Notes: generated by a model from the sequence alone, not told the origin. A stretch of 64,000 nt of DNA from JAXDLW01 sp050998755 (GCA_050998755.1 JBPCPW010000023.1:21994-85993), one strand, 5' to 3'; positions 32,906 to 48,103 are shown, numbered from the stretch's first letter. Program-made: numbers and translations.

Positions 32906-33823
32906 ATGAGCAACACCGAGAGCGACTGGAACGGACGAAACGAGGGGGAGCCGACCCTTCAGCAGATCCTCGAGCGCCCGATGATCACCGACGAGCGTGA
33001 GGAGGCGGCGGCCAAGGAGACCACGCAGGCTCCTGATGAGCCCGACGTCGTCAAGTCCTACCTGCAGGAGATCCGCAAGGTACCGCTGCTCAACGCCCAT
33101 TCCGAGAAGGTCCTGGCCGCTGCGGCCGAGGACGGCGACGAGAGCGCGCGCCGGCACCTCATCGAGGCCAACACCCGCCTCGTGGTGTCGATCGCCAAGC
33201 GCTACCAGGGTCGCGGCCTGCCCCTCCCGGACCTGATCCAGGAGGGCAACCTCGGCCTGCTCCGCGCCGTCGACAAGTTCGACTACCGCCGCGGCTTCAA
33301 GTTCTCGACCTACGCCACCTGGTGGATCCGCCAGGCCATCCAGCGTGCCCTGGCCGACCAGGCCCTGCCGATCCGCCTCCCCGTGCACGTGCACGAGATG
33401 CGGTCCAAGGCCCTGCGTGCCAAGGAGGCCCTGAGCCAGAAGCTCGGCCGCGACCCCGAGCCCTGGGAGATCGCCGAGGCCACCGGCCTGGATGTCTCCA
33501 AAATCGAGGATCTGCAGCGCCTCGCGTATGTCTCGACCTCGCTGGACCTCGAGATCGACGAGGAGGGCAACCCCCTCGCCAACCTCATCCCTGACCCCAA
33601 CGGCACCGACCCCCAGGCGGAGTCGGGTCTGCCCGCGGACGTCCTGGAGAGCCTGGCCAAGCTCGAGGAGCGCGAGCGCCTGGTGTTGGAGCTGCGTTTC
33701 GGCCTCACCGACGGCGAGGGTAAGACCCTCGACGAGATCGGCCGCCGCGTCGGACTGACCCGCGAAGGTGTACGCCAGATCGAGAAGAGGGCCCTGGACA
33801 AGCTCCGGCGGGACGCTGCATAG
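32906..33823 (+). CDS. RNA polymerase sigma-70 factor (primary-type)
   Basis: This 305-aa sigma factor has region 1.2 (VKSYLQEIRKVPLLNA), region 2 (DLIQEGNLGLLRAVDKFDYRRGFKFS then STYATWWIRQAIQRA), region 3 (LPVHVHEMRSKALRAK, LGRDPEPWEIAEATG) and region 4 (TLDEIGRRVGLTREGVRQIE). Region 2.4 and 4.2 residues match housekeeping sigma, so it should read TTGACA/TATAAT promoters. It lacks a long 1.1 region, so it could be the primary SigA or a group 2 relative. ATG 32906 follows AGGA at 4 nt; a TTG at 32894 is in frame. The leader is long (see promoter). Confidence 0.9.
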   Translation: MSNTESDWNGRNEGEPTLQQILERPMITDEREEAAAKETTQAPDEPDVVKSYLQEIRKVPLLNAHSEKVLAAAAEDGDESARRHLIEANTRLVVSIAKRYQGRGLPLPDLIQEGNLGLLRAVDKFDYRRGFKFSTYATWWIRQAIQRALADQALPIRLPVHVHEMRSKALRAKEALSQKLGRDPEPWEIAEATGLDVSKIEDLQRLAYVSTSLDLEIDEEGNPLANLIPDPNGTDPQAESGLPADVLESLAKLEERERLVLELRFGLTDGEGKTLDEIGRRVGLTREGVRQIEKRALDKLRRDAA

Positions 33824-33849
33824 AAACCCTGACGGATAGGCAGCGGGCG

Positions 33850-34209
33850 GTGCTGGGCGGCAAGAACTTCTACACGCTCTCCACCCTCGGCAAGGATGGC
33901 TCGCCTCGGTCGACGACCATCTGGGGCGACCTCGACGGGGACGAGATCCTGGTCAACTCGGTGGAGGGACGGGGCTGGCTGGCCAATGTGCGCCGGGACC
34001 CGCGCGTCGCGGTCGCGGTGCACGATCATGAGGACCCATACCGCCAGGTGAGCATCCGGGGCCACGTTGTGGAGGACACCCAGGAGGGCGGCCTGGACGG
34101 CATCGATCACCTTGCGCAGAAGTACACCGGCAAGGACTACGATCCGCGCGACCAGAAGCGCGTCAGAGTCCGCATCGCCATCGACCACGTGCGGTCCTGG
34201 GGAGACTGA
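33850..34209 (+). CDS. PPOX-class (flavin/F420) oxidoreductase-like protein
   Basis: This 119-aa split beta-barrel protein has the family pattern: KNFYTLSTLGKDGSPRSTTIW at the start, then EILVNSVEGRGWLANVRRDPRVAVAVHDHEDPYRQVSIRGH. These small enzymes bind FMN or F420 and reduce diverse substrates. The annotated start is GTG 33850. Homologues often begin LTDRQRAVL, and that sequence is encoded upstream from a CTG at 33829, so the protein may be seven residues longer. It follows the sigma-factor gene by 26 nt and may be co-transcribed. Confidence 0.8.
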   Translation: MLGGKNFYTLSTLGKDGSPRSTTIWGDLDGDEILVNSVEGRGWLANVRRDPRVAVAVHDHEDPYRQVSIRGHVVEDTQEGGLDGIDHLAQKYTGKDYDPRDQKRVRVRIAIDHVRSWGD

Positions 34210-34210
34210 G

Positions 34211-35266
34211 TTACCTCGACGGCACCAGGGGGAGGATGGGCAGGGGCGGCGTGACGCCGTTGATCACCGCCTGGAGCCCGGCCCCGCCGCTCACGCGCAC
34301 CCGGCTGAGGTAGAGAAGCTGGGTGGGGTCGTGCCAGCCGCCGGGGTTGGTCGTTGTCCCGCTCCAGAAACCGGCCTCGCGGATGAGTGCCGCCGCCGCT
34401 ACGCTGACGCCACCATATGGATAAGCCCAGTCGACCACCTGGTGGCCGAGGTGGCTCTCGAGGTCGGCCTTGGCACCGAACACCTCCGCCCGCGCCCGGT
34501 TGTCAGGCAGATTGCTGATGTCGACGTGGTACTGGGTATGGGCGGCCATCTCGAAGCCCTCCCGGTCCAGCTCCTGGATCTGGTTCCAGGTCATGTACGC
34601 GCTGCCGCCCACGAGCTGGGTGGGGACGTAGTTGGTTGCGGTGAAGCCTGTGTCCCGCAGGATCGGCGCGGCAGTTGTGTAGAAGTCGCGATAGCCGTCG
34701 TCAAAGGTCAGCGCGACGGGGTTGAGCGGCATCTGCCGTTTGCCGGCGAGGACCAGGTCCACGTCGCGCATGGTCATCGCGGTGTAGCCATGGTCGCGGA
34801 GCCACTCCATCTCCTTGCGGAAATCGTCCGGCGAGACCGATAGAGTCCAACCCGTCACGTCGGACCTCGACACGTCGCGCACATAGTGGAACATCAGGAT
34901 CGGCAGCCAGGTCCCGCTGTGCAAGGGACGGGCCAGGTCTCGCGGGCTGGGCACTGGGATCACGCCGATATCTTCTGCGGTGGGCTGGGAGGGAGGCGTG
35001 AACGGGTTGGCCACCCCCAGGGGCAGTGGGGGCGCCAGTCCACTCTCGGCTCGGGTGGCTGCGTCGAGCCCCTGAGTGGGATCTCGCGGACCACCAAAGG
35101 CCTGCAGCGGGTTGGTATGGATCAGTCCCACCCGGCGGCCCAGGTTGGCTCCGCTGAAGATGATGATCGCCAGCAGCAAAGCCACCACGGTGAGGAAGCT
35201 CAGCTGGTTGAGCAGGTCTGCGGCCACCCCCCGGATCGCCGGTCGGCGTGCCAATCGACTGATCAT
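34211..35266 (-). CDS. Membrane-anchored polysaccharide deacetylase (CE4)
   Basis: This 351-aa protein has an N-terminal membrane helix (LSFLTVVALLLAIIIFSG) and an extracellular NodB-type domain. Motifs: PVALTFDDGYRDFYTTA (catalytic Asp-Asp), MAAHTQYHVDISNL (the metal-binding His), and DWAYPYGG. It probably deacetylates a surface glycan or peptidoglycan. TACAGT lies 8 nt before ATG 35266, facing the divergent acyltransferase whose own -10 box is 14 nt away. Convergent with the PPOX gene at a 1-nt gap. Confidence 0.85.
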   Translation of the reverse strand: MISRLARRPAIRGVAADLLNQLSFLTVVALLLAIIIFSGANLGRRVGLIHTNPLQAFGGPRDPTQGLDAATRAESGLAPPLPLGVANPFTPPSQPTAEDIGVIPVPSPRDLARPLHSGTWLPILMFHYVRDVSRSDVTGWTLSVSPDDFRKEMEWLRDHGYTAMTMRDVDLVLAGKRQMPLNPVALTFDDGYRDFYTTAAPILRDTGFTATNYVPTQLVGGSAYMTWNQIQELDREGFEMAAHTQYHVDISNLPDNRARAEVFGAKADLESHLGHQVVDWAYPYGGVSVAAAALIREAGFWSGTTTNPGGWHDPTQLLYLSRVRVSGGAGLQAVINGVTPPLPILPLVPSR

Positions 35267-35304
35267 TCGGACAGACTGTAACCCACTGTCTGCTAGAACC
35301 AGCG

Positions 35305-36066
35305 GTGCTCTACGACGTCCTGCAGGTCCTGGTCCGGGTGATCGTGGGCCTCTTTTTCCGGGTCGAGATCCTCGGCCAGGAGCACATCCCGGCCGGCGGC
35401 TGCCTGGTCGTCAGCAACCACCTGAGCTGGACCGACACCATCTTCATCATGTACGCGCTGCCGCGAAAACCGCGGATCCACACGATGGCCAACGAGAGCA
35501 CCGTGTTCAACACCGGCTTCAAGAGGTGGCTGATGCCGAAGCTCGCGGTGTTCCCGATCCGTCGCAACCGCGGGAAGCTCGATGAGACCGCCGTCAACCA
35601 GGTCTACGACCTGCTCCACGCCGGCGAGCGCGTGCTCATCTTTCCGGAGGGGGCGTACGGCAAGGATCGGCAGCTGAAACCGCTGAAAGACGGGGTGGGG
35701 TATTTCGCGCTGAACAGCGGTCAGCCGCTGCTTCCCATCCTGCTGACTGGAACCGGGCGGCTGCGGCCGGGCAAACGCCTGACCGTGGAGATCGGCAGGC
35801 CGTTCATCCCCCAGCCGCCGCTGCGCCTGGCCGTCAAGGAGCGCGTCCAGGTGGCAGTGGGATCGGTTCGCGACGCCTTCACCCGGATGGGCCGCCGGGC
35901 GCCGGGGGCCGCGCACGCAAGATGGTTCAGGAGCCGGTGGGGAAGCTCAGCCGGTGACGCCGCCCAGGCGCCCGGCGTAGAAGCTGATCATCCCGTAGTA
36001 CAGCGCAGCCAGGCCGGCGCCGACCAGCGCCACGCCCAGCAGTCCGCGGGCGGCGGAGCGGAGTGA
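35305..36066 (+). CDS. 1-acyl-glycerol-3-phosphate acyltransferase (PlsC-like)
   Basis: This membrane-associated acyltransferase makes phosphatidic acid precursors. The HX4D motif is NHLSWTDTIF near residue 38, motif II is AVFPIRRNRGK, and motif III is FPEGAYGKD near 113. GTG 35305 is supported by TAGAAC 5 nt upstream. The last 50 or so residues (after RRAPGAAHARW) are low-complexity and overlap the antisense gene at 35947 by 120 nt; the real end may have been extended by loss of an earlier stop. Core domain call is secure, C-terminus less so. Confidence 0.83.
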   Translation: MLYDVLQVLVRVIVGLFFRVEILGQEHIPAGGCLVVSNHLSWTDTIFIMYALPRKPRIHTMANESTVFNTGFKRWLMPKLAVFPIRRNRGKLDETAVNQVYDLLHAGERVLIFPEGAYGKDRQLKPLKDGVGYFALNSGQPLLPILLTGTGRLRPGKRLTVEIGRPFIPQPPLRLAVKERVQVAVGSVRDAFTRMGRRAPGAAHARWFRSRWGSSAGDAAQAPGVEADHPVVQRSQAGADQRHAQQSAGGGAE

Positions 36067-36228
36067 CCGGACTCGGTACCGGGCATAGCGGCGGAACGAG
36101 GCCCAGTACAGGGAGCTGAAGGCCCCCACCCGCTGGAGTTGCTGCAGCGAGCGCGAGACCAACAGCAGACCGGCGGTCATCAGGGTGATGCCCGCGACCA
36201 CCAGGAGGATTGGCAATGCCTTGGCCAA
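35947..36228 (-). CDS. Small two-helix membrane protein
   Basis: This 93-aa protein has two hydrophobic helices (ILLVVAGITLMTAGLLLVS and GLLGVALVGAGLAALYYGMI) around a basic loop RRYARYRVRSLRS. No family recognised. The TTG start at 36228 has TAGCCT 8 nt upstream, again a leaderless pattern. It overlaps the 3' end of the antisense acyltransferase. Confidence 0.6.
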   Translation of the reverse strand: MAKALPILLVVAGITLMTAGLLLVSRSLQQLQRVGAFSSLYWASFRRYARYRVRSLRSAARGLLGVALVGAGLAALYYGMISFYAGRLGGVTG

Positions 36229-36249
36229 GGGGCGTCAGGCTACCAATGT

Positions 36250-36507
36250 TCAGCTCTTGGACTTGGTCCGCGTTCCCCTCTTGGGAGCGATCGCGCTGCG
36301 AACAACTTCCACGGCACGCCGGGCGCGGTCAGCGCGGCCCTCGCCCTCCGCGACCCATTCGGCGCTCTCCTGCTTTTCGTCGTCAGGCATCTCCCCGATC
36401 AACTTCGCCGCGACGGCGCTGTCGGTCATGACGGCGAGTAATTCCTCGGGAAGCCGGGGTTCTTTCCGCCGCTCGCGGCGTGGCTTGTCCTGATGGTCCG
36501 CAGGCAT
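36250..36507 (-). CDS. YdeI/OmdA-like small protein
   Basis: This 85-aa hydrophilic protein contains LPEELLAVMTDSAVAAKLIG, then QESAEWVAEGEGRADRARRAVEVVRSA. This resembles the C-terminal bacteriocin-protection (YdeI/OmdA) helical module. ATG 36507 is preceded by TATCAT exactly 6 nt upstream; the longer frame to 36582 is not needed. Both ends are very basic. Function uncertain. Confidence 0.65.
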   Translation of the reverse strand: MPADHQDKPRRERRKEPRLPEELLAVMTDSAVAAKLIGEMPDDEKQESAEWVAEGEGRADRARRAVEVVRSAIAPKRGTRTKSKS

Positions 36508-36556
36508 GAAGAAATGATAGGCCGAATGTAAAGATCGGTCCAGCCGGATGCTTCTC

Positions 36557-39169
36557 CTACCTGGGACTGACAGCCATGGCACGGGCGGCGACGTCGCCCA
36601 GGTGGGCGCTCAGCGAGGTGAGCACCGCCCACAGGCGCTGGCGCACGTTCGAGCCGTCAGCACCGCGGTTGGCACCCCGAACACCGGTTGTGGCGACGAT
36701 TCGATGCCCGGAGGTGGCGCCGCCGGTGGTTGCAATCGCGGCCGATCCGGACGGGGCGGCGAGGTTCTGCACCACGAGCCCGTGGGCCGGGGTGGCGTTG
36801 GTCTCCAGGGGTTTCTCGAAGGCGCGCCCGTAGGACTCGCCCACGTTCTTTTGACGACCCGGCAGGATGACCTGGGTCTGCTCGCTGTCGAGCTCGTCGA
36901 TCGGCACCGCCTGCTGAGCGTTGTCGCTGTCGACGATGAAGACCACGTGCAGCCCGTGGGTGCCGATGTCGCCCTGGAAGTAGCGCACGTCGCCTATGGG
37001 TGAGAAGTGTGGGTTGGGCGGAGCCTCGGACTTCTCAACGGGCTTGGTGGCGTCGAACGACAGCGTCCCGGGGATGTTGTAAGGCGTCCCGTCGACGTGG
37101 TGGTTCCAGCAGCGCCTGGGGAATTGCTGCACACCGGTCGGCGCCGTAATGGCCGAGGTGGGCTGGCCGGTTGTGGGGTCGACCCACCAGGTCTTCGGCT
37201 CATCCTTACTGCGCAGGTTGATCTTCGGCCCGGGGTCGTTCCCGGTGCCATCGTCGAAGCAGGAATCGTCGCGGTAGTAGGGCATCGAGGTGGCGGCCCC
37301 GATGACCACGCCGGCGGGCGAGGTGGTCTGCGCGGTCCAGCGCTCGACCAGGGTGCCGTAGCTGCCGGTCATCTCCTCCCACGCCAGCTCGCCGGGCGGG
37401 CCGGAGAACGTGGCGTCCGGCAGCGCGAAGTCGCCGTGGACGTTGTTGTTGTTGCATGGCTCCGACCCGGGCGGGGCGGCGGCGAGGGTCGGGGCGCCCG
37501 ACAGCTTCTTGAGGGTGTCGCCAAGCTGGTCGGCACTGGAGTAGCAGACCCCGTTCTGGCCGAAGCCGGCGTGGACGTTGCCGTAGACAGACTCGTTGAC
37601 GCCCAGCACCGGCACGCCCTTGGTCTGGTAGGGGTTGTAGTACGTGTCGACCATCCCGGCCGCCATGTCGCGCTGGACATAGATGCCGTCGAGCGGCGGG
37701 ATCACATGCACCCGCAGCGCGTCCTGGTAGCGGACGGAGTCGACGTAGAAGACCTCACGGCGGGTGTTGTTGGTTGAGGAGTCGGCACCCCAGGTGGCGC
37801 GGATGACGCGCACCGGGCCGACCTTCTCACCCATCAACTGGGAGCTGCCGCCCCAGTTGGTGGCCTCCTCCTCGTAGCCGCAGCAGGGCGTGCTGCCGCC
37901 TGGGGATTGCTGGAACGCGCGGGCCTTCCAGCGGTCGACGATGTTGGGGCCGTAATTGTGCAGGGCGCCCATTTTGTCGATGTAGCCGTTGTCGTGGTCA
38001 GAGACGTGGATCTCGGTCATCAGCCAGCGGCCGTCATAGCGGAAGGCGTACCGCGGGGTCGTGACCCAGGCGGTGTCCCTGGGCCGACGCTGTCCGATGG
38101 CCGGCTTGCCGGTCTTGGGGTCGAGGGCCAGCGTGCCGTCGGGATTGCAGTACCAGGCTTTCGGGGCGGCGCCATAGTCGCCATAGGAACTCTGGGAGTA
38201 CACGAACATGCCGGCGTCCTTGTCGCGCTGGTAGTGCACGTAGGGCGAGTTGGCGGCGGTGTATTCGGCGGCCGGACCCCGGTCGCCTGACAGCGCCACG
38301 TAGACGTAGCCCTGGTTGTTGGTCTGTGGGTCGGTGATGGTGACGGCGTACGAGTCCAGGATGCCGGTGGGCATCACCGCGCCGGGCGGCGCCTGGTTGC
38401 CTGCGTCCCTGGCCATGAAGGCCATCTCGTCCTTGTCCACCAGGTGGAAGCCGTTGGGCGAGGGCGTGGTGGGTTGGCCGTCGTAAAACGATGCATCGGG
38501 CGACTTGTAAGGGATCGCGGTACAGACGTCCGCGGTCGGGTTGTTGGGGTCGGCCGGGGGGCGGTTGGCCAGGAAGCGGAAGCCCTCGCGGTCATAGGCG
38601 TAGTTGGTGTCCTGGTCGACGCCGGAGTAGACGGCGAAGCCGGAGGCGTTGTTGCTGAGGTAGCGGGTGAAGACCTGGTCCACCTGGAAGGGGATCTGCT
38701 CGAACCTCTTGCCGTTCCAGCGGTAGCCCAGAACCTTTCTCGGGTCAACGCCCTTGGTCACAGGCAGGGTGCGGAGAGGCAGCTCCGAGGGTTGGTAGCA
38801 GTTGTGGTCGCCGTTCGCGGGGTCAGGGGTCGGGCCGGCGCCGTTGTAGTTGGATTTGGCGTCGTAACAGGCGCTCTGTAGCGGGCCCGGCTCTTTGCCC
38901 TGCAGGCCTGTGGCGCCGTCAACAGTGGTCGAATTGGCCGGGGACATCGGCGTGTGAGCGGTGAACTCCGGGCCCGCGGACCAGGTGGGGAACTGGCTGC
39001 CGGTGAGCACCACCGGCTCGACGTTGCGGACGGGGTTGGCGGTCAGCGGCACCGCGGGATCGAACGCGCTGCCGCTCAACGCCAGTACTGAAACAACGGA
39101 GGCCGCCGCGGCGCCCGCCGCGACCAATTGGAGCACCCGGCGCCGGCGCGCCCAACTGCCATGAAGCAT
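36557..39169 (-). CDS. Large secreted protein of unknown function
   Basis: This 870-aa exported protein has basic residues (WARRRR) and a signal peptide with LVAAGAAAASVVSVLALSGSA. The mature part is rich in Asp, Asn, Pro, Gly and aromatic residues, with many Cys (for example CCGYEEE, SCFDDGTGNDPG, RRCWNHH), which fits a disulfide-stabilised extracellular enzyme or adhesin. Recurring patterns such as WNGKRFEQIPFQVDQV suggest beta-sandwich segments, but I recognise no catalytic motif. ATG 39169 is preceded by GGGAGG with 8-nt spacing. It is divergent from nrdJ and stands alone. Confidence 0.72.
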   Translation of the reverse strand: MLHGSWARRRRVLQLVAAGAAAASVVSVLALSGSAFDPAVPLTANPVRNVEPVVLTGSQFPTWSAGPEFTAHTPMSPANSTTVDGATGLQGKEPGPLQSACYDAKSNYNGAGPTPDPANGDHNCYQPSELPLRTLPVTKGVDPRKVLGYRWNGKRFEQIPFQVDQVFTRYLSNNASGFAVYSGVDQDTNYAYDREGFRFLANRPPADPNNPTADVCTAIPYKSPDASFYDGQPTTPSPNGFHLVDKDEMAFMARDAGNQAPPGAVMPTGILDSYAVTITDPQTNNQGYVYVALSGDRGPAAEYTAANSPYVHYQRDKDAGMFVYSQSSYGDYGAAPKAWYCNPDGTLALDPKTGKPAIGQRRPRDTAWVTTPRYAFRYDGRWLMTEIHVSDHDNGYIDKMGALHNYGPNIVDRWKARAFQQSPGGSTPCCGYEEEATNWGGSSQLMGEKVGPVRVIRATWGADSSTNNTRREVFYVDSVRYQDALRVHVIPPLDGIYVQRDMAAGMVDTYYNPYQTKGVPVLGVNESVYGNVHAGFGQNGVCYSSADQLGDTLKKLSGAPTLAAAPPGSEPCNNNNVHGDFALPDATFSGPPGELAWEEMTGSYGTLVERWTAQTTSPAGVVIGAATSMPYYRDDSCFDDGTGNDPGPKINLRSKDEPKTWWVDPTTGQPTSAITAPTGVQQFPRRCWNHHVDGTPYNIPGTLSFDATKPVEKSEAPPNPHFSPIGDVRYFQGDIGTHGLHVVFIVDSDNAQQAVPIDELDSEQTQVILPGRQKNVGESYGRAFEKPLETNATPAHGLVVQNLAAPSGSAAIATTGGATSGHRIVATTGVRGANRGADGSNVRQRLWAVLTSLSAHLGDVAARAMAVSPR

Positions 39170-39348
39170 CAAGAAAACCTCCCAACCCGAAAAACCGACC
39201 CTGTCTCTGCAACGTGCGCCGCCCGGCGATCTTGCGGGGTTGGGGAGGCCTGGCAGTTATCCCCAGCTCAGATTAATGGATGGGGGCTGAATTCACAGGT
39301 TCTCCACCCGCCTGTGCACACCTGGGCGCACAGTTCTGAACAGGTTGT

Positions 39349-39364
39349 CCACTAGATATGGTGG
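39349..39364 (+). promoter_or_regulatory. NrdR box 1
   Basis: CCACTAGATATGGTGG matches the NrdR consensus (ACACWATATATWGTGT type) at most positions, with the inverted CCAC/GTGG ends and ATAT core. NrdR is the ATP/dATP-sensing repressor of ribonucleotide reductase genes. Confidence 0.65.
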
Positions 39365-39409
39365 GTTTTCGTCGCGCGCATACAGAATGTTGACTTTTCG
39401 GGATTCCGG

Positions 39410-39425
39410 GTACAAGATATCGAGG
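39410..39425 (+). promoter_or_regulatory. NrdR box 2
   Basis: GTACAAGATATCGAGG is a second, weaker NrdR-type site 61 nt (about six helical turns) from box 1, overlapping the likely -10 of a promoter whose -35 is TTGACT at 39390. Placement fits direct repression. Confidence 0.55.
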
Positions 39426-39527
39426 CCCTCCACCGAGGAAGCGGACCGTGGGGCCCGGCCGGGGTGACTGAGGACTAAATCCAGTCCCAATTGTGTTTCA
39501 GCATGTAGTCCTTTCGGAGGGTTTCAC

Positions 39528-45980
<6,453 letters not shown>

Positions 45981-46047
45981 CCCTGACCTGCACACCGGCC
46001 GGCCGATGCAATCGACGGCATCCGTGTACCCGGGCTATGAGGATTAC

Positions 46048-46071
46048 GGACCGCCGCCGAGGCGGCGGTCC
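46048..46071. terminator. GC hairpin between convergent genes
   Basis: GGACCGCCGCC and GGCGGCGGTCC form an 11-bp perfect stem with a 2-nt loop, between the convergent nrdJ and response-regulator genes. There is no T-run on either side, so it may be a weak or factor-assisted bidirectional terminator. Confidence 0.5.
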
Positions 46072-46082
46072 GGCAACAAGAG

Positions 46083-46748
46083 CTAGGCTGGCGACCCGGG
46101 GGTGACCAACCCGCTCTCATAGGCGATCACCACCAACTGCGCTCGGTCGTGCGCGTCCAGCTTCGACATGGTTCTGCTGACGTGGGTCTTCACCGTCGCC
46201 GGACTTAGGAACAACGCGGCGGCGATCTCGTCGTTGCTCCGCCCGGATGCCACCGCCACGAGGATCTCGCGCTCGCGCTCGGTGAGGCCCTCAAGCTCGG
46301 CCCCGGGCACAGGGCGGCGGGCGACCGTCGCGAACTCGGCGATCAGACGTTGGGTGACGCTGGGGGAAAGCAGGGCCTCCCCCGCGGCGACGATGCGGAT
46401 GGCGTGGAGCAGCTCGGCGGGCTCAACGTCCTTGAGCAGGAACCCGCTGGCGCCGCCCCGGAGCGCCTCGAACACGTACTCGTCAGCCTCGAACGTGGTC
46501 AGGATCAGGACCCTGGTTGAGGCCGTGGCAGGATCGGCGACGATCGCGCGAGTTGCCTGCAGTCCGTCCATCCCGGGCATCCGGATGTCCATCAGGACGA
46601 CATCGGGGTGGACATCTCGCACGCCATCCACCGCCTCCCCCCCGGTGCCTGCCTCGCCGGCAACTTCGATGTCGTCCGCCGACTCGATCAGTACTCGAAA
46701 GCCCGCCCGTACCAGGACCTGGTCGTCGGCCAGGAGAACCCGGATCAC
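46083..46748 (-). CDS. NarL/LuxR-family response regulator
   Basis: This 221-aa regulator has a receiver domain (LLADDQVLVRAGFR, phospho-Asp in DVVLMDIRMPGMDGLQ, Lys in FLLKDVEP) and a LuxR-type helix-turn-helix (LTEREREILVAVASGRSNDEIA, then SPATVKTHVSRTMSKLDAHDRAQ). The GTG start lies in a GTGA overlap with the upstream kinase stop, so the pair is coupled. It likely controls the divergent MacB-like ABC transporter or other stress genes; targets are unproven. Confidence 0.9.
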   Translation of the reverse strand: MIRVLLADDQVLVRAGFRVLIESADDIEVAGEAGTGGEAVDGVRDVHPDVVLMDIRMPGMDGLQATRAIVADPATASTRVLILTTFEADEYVFEALRGGASGFLLKDVEPAELLHAIRIVAAGEALLSPSVTQRLIAEFATVARRPVPGAELEGLTEREREILVAVASGRSNDEIAAALFLSPATVKTHVSRTMSKLDAHDRAQLVVIAYESGLVTPGSPA

Positions 46749-47896
46749 CCCGCACCCAGCGGGAGGGTGGCGCGAACGCGGAAGCCGCCCTCGGGACGCG
46801 GTCCCGCCTCCAACAGGCCCCCCGCGGCGGTCGCGCGCTCGCGCATCCCGGCAATGCCGTGTCCGGCGCCTTCGGTCATCTCGGGGGTGGCCGCGCCACG
46901 CCCATCGTCCGCCACCACGATCAGCAATTCCTCGGCGCGGTAGGTGAGACGCAACTCCACCTCGGCGGTGCCAGCGTGGCGCAATGCGTTGGTCAGCGAC
47001 TCCTGGACGATCCGATAGGCGGCCAGGTCGACATCCGGCGGGAGAGTTTGAGCGGTGCCCTCGACGAGCAGGACAGTCTTCAGTCCCGCACGCTGCGATG
47101 CGTCCACCAGGTGCTCGAGCTGGCCCAACCCTGGAGCCGGCATGCGCCCCTCGGCGTCGTCGACCTGGCGCAGAACCCCAAGGATGGCGCGCAGCTCGCG
47201 CAGTGCTTCCCTACTTGTCTGCTTGATGAGCAACAGGGACTCCTTGGCCTGGTCGGGGCGGGTGTCTATGACGTGGGCGCCGACGCCGGCCTGGACGTTG
47301 ATCAGCGAAATGCTGTGGGAGACCACGTCGTGCAGCTCGCGCGCGATCCGCAGCCTCTCCTCGGTGATCCGGCGCTGGGCATCATCCTCACGCGCCTGCG
47401 CGGAGCGAAGTTCGGAGCGGTGGTTGCTGTAGCCGACGACGTGGCCGGCGATCGCGGCCAGCGCGACCGTGGTGAGTACAGCCCAGGGCTCCCAGTGACC
47501 GCGACCCGGCGTGTTGAACGCATACGCTGCGAGAACCATCGAGCCGAAGGCCAGGGCGGCCCCAGCGATTGTCCGCATGGGGCGGTTCCAGATGACCGCC
47601 CGGGAGGTAACGAAGATCAGCGCGAACCACCAGGGCGAGGAGGTGATGTAGCCCAACGCGAAGTACACCAGAAGCAAACCGAGGCAACTGAGGAAAGCAG
47701 CAGTCTTGTGGGCCGGCGCGAACCACAGCGTGGCCCCCGCACCGATGATCAGGGCCACGCCGAACGCATCGAGATGGTTCGGCGCTGGCCCGCCCTGGGC
47801 CGCCCCGATCGAGCCCGCGACGGTGAAGAAGATGAGAGCCAGGACCCCGAGGGCTCGGGGCCAGGGGCCGTCGATCGCCTTGCGCAGCCGTGCCAT
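46745..47896 (-). CDS. Sensor histidine kinase (HisKA_3 type)
   Basis: This 383-aa kinase has five to six membrane helices in its first 170 residues and no large external domain, so it probably senses membrane state. The phospho-His motif is ERLRIARELHDVVSHSISLI near residue 195. The HATPase part has DLAAYRIVQESLTNALRHAG (N box) and VVADDGRGA (G1). It is the cognate partner of the overlapping NarL-type regulator. ATG 47896 has TAGATT exactly 6 nt upstream, a leaderless start. Resembles LiaS/DesK-type kinases often paired with an ABC exporter, as found here. Confidence 0.88.
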   Translation of the reverse strand: MARLRKAIDGPWPRALGVLALIFFTVAGSIGAAQGGPAPNHLDAFGVALIIGAGATLWFAPAHKTAAFLSCLGLLLVYFALGYITSSPWWFALIFVTSRAVIWNRPMRTIAGAALAFGSMVLAAYAFNTPGRGHWEPWAVLTTVALAAIAGHVVGYSNHRSELRSAQAREDDAQRRITEERLRIARELHDVVSHSISLINVQAGVGAHVIDTRPDQAKESLLLIKQTSREALRELRAILGVLRQVDDAEGRMPAPGLGQLEHLVDASQRAGLKTVLLVEGTAQTLPPDVDLAAYRIVQESLTNALRHAGTAEVELRLTYRAEELLIVVADDGRGAATPEMTEGAGHGIAGMRERATAAGGLLEAGPRPEGGFRVRATLPLGAG

Positions 47897-48103
47897 GGTT
47901 CCAATCTAGCGGGCGCCGGGGCGCGAGGGCATCCCCCCAGGGTTGATCGGTGGGTACACCGGCTGGGGTAGGCCAGGGGTCGGAGCTACCGCACTCGATG
48001 CAGACGGATTGACCACCGCCGGGGGACGACGCGCCCGATCGCAGACGGGACGATGGTCACGGCCCAACGAGCCGGCCACCTGATGGCTCGAGGAGGAAAC
48101 AAG

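Larger units (their letters stand above)
39170..39527. other. Intergenic region upstream of nrdJ
   Basis: This 358-nt gap has no gene but is regulatory. DnaA-box-like 9-mers (TTATCCCCA near 39259, TTGTCCACT near 39345), two NrdR-type boxes (39349 and 39410) and a TTGACT -35-like element at 39390-39395 lie between the secreted-protein start and nrdJ. Confidence 0.6.

Noticed and set aside
39240..39360. Chromosomal replication origin
   Set aside because: Only two or three imperfect DnaA-like 9-mers and no dnaA, dnaN or AT-rich unwinding region nearby.
39170..39527. Cobalamin riboswitch upstream of nrdJ
   Set aside because: No B12-box-like conserved core was seen; class II reductases need B12 and are not expected to be repressed by it. 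NrdR boxes explain the regulation better.
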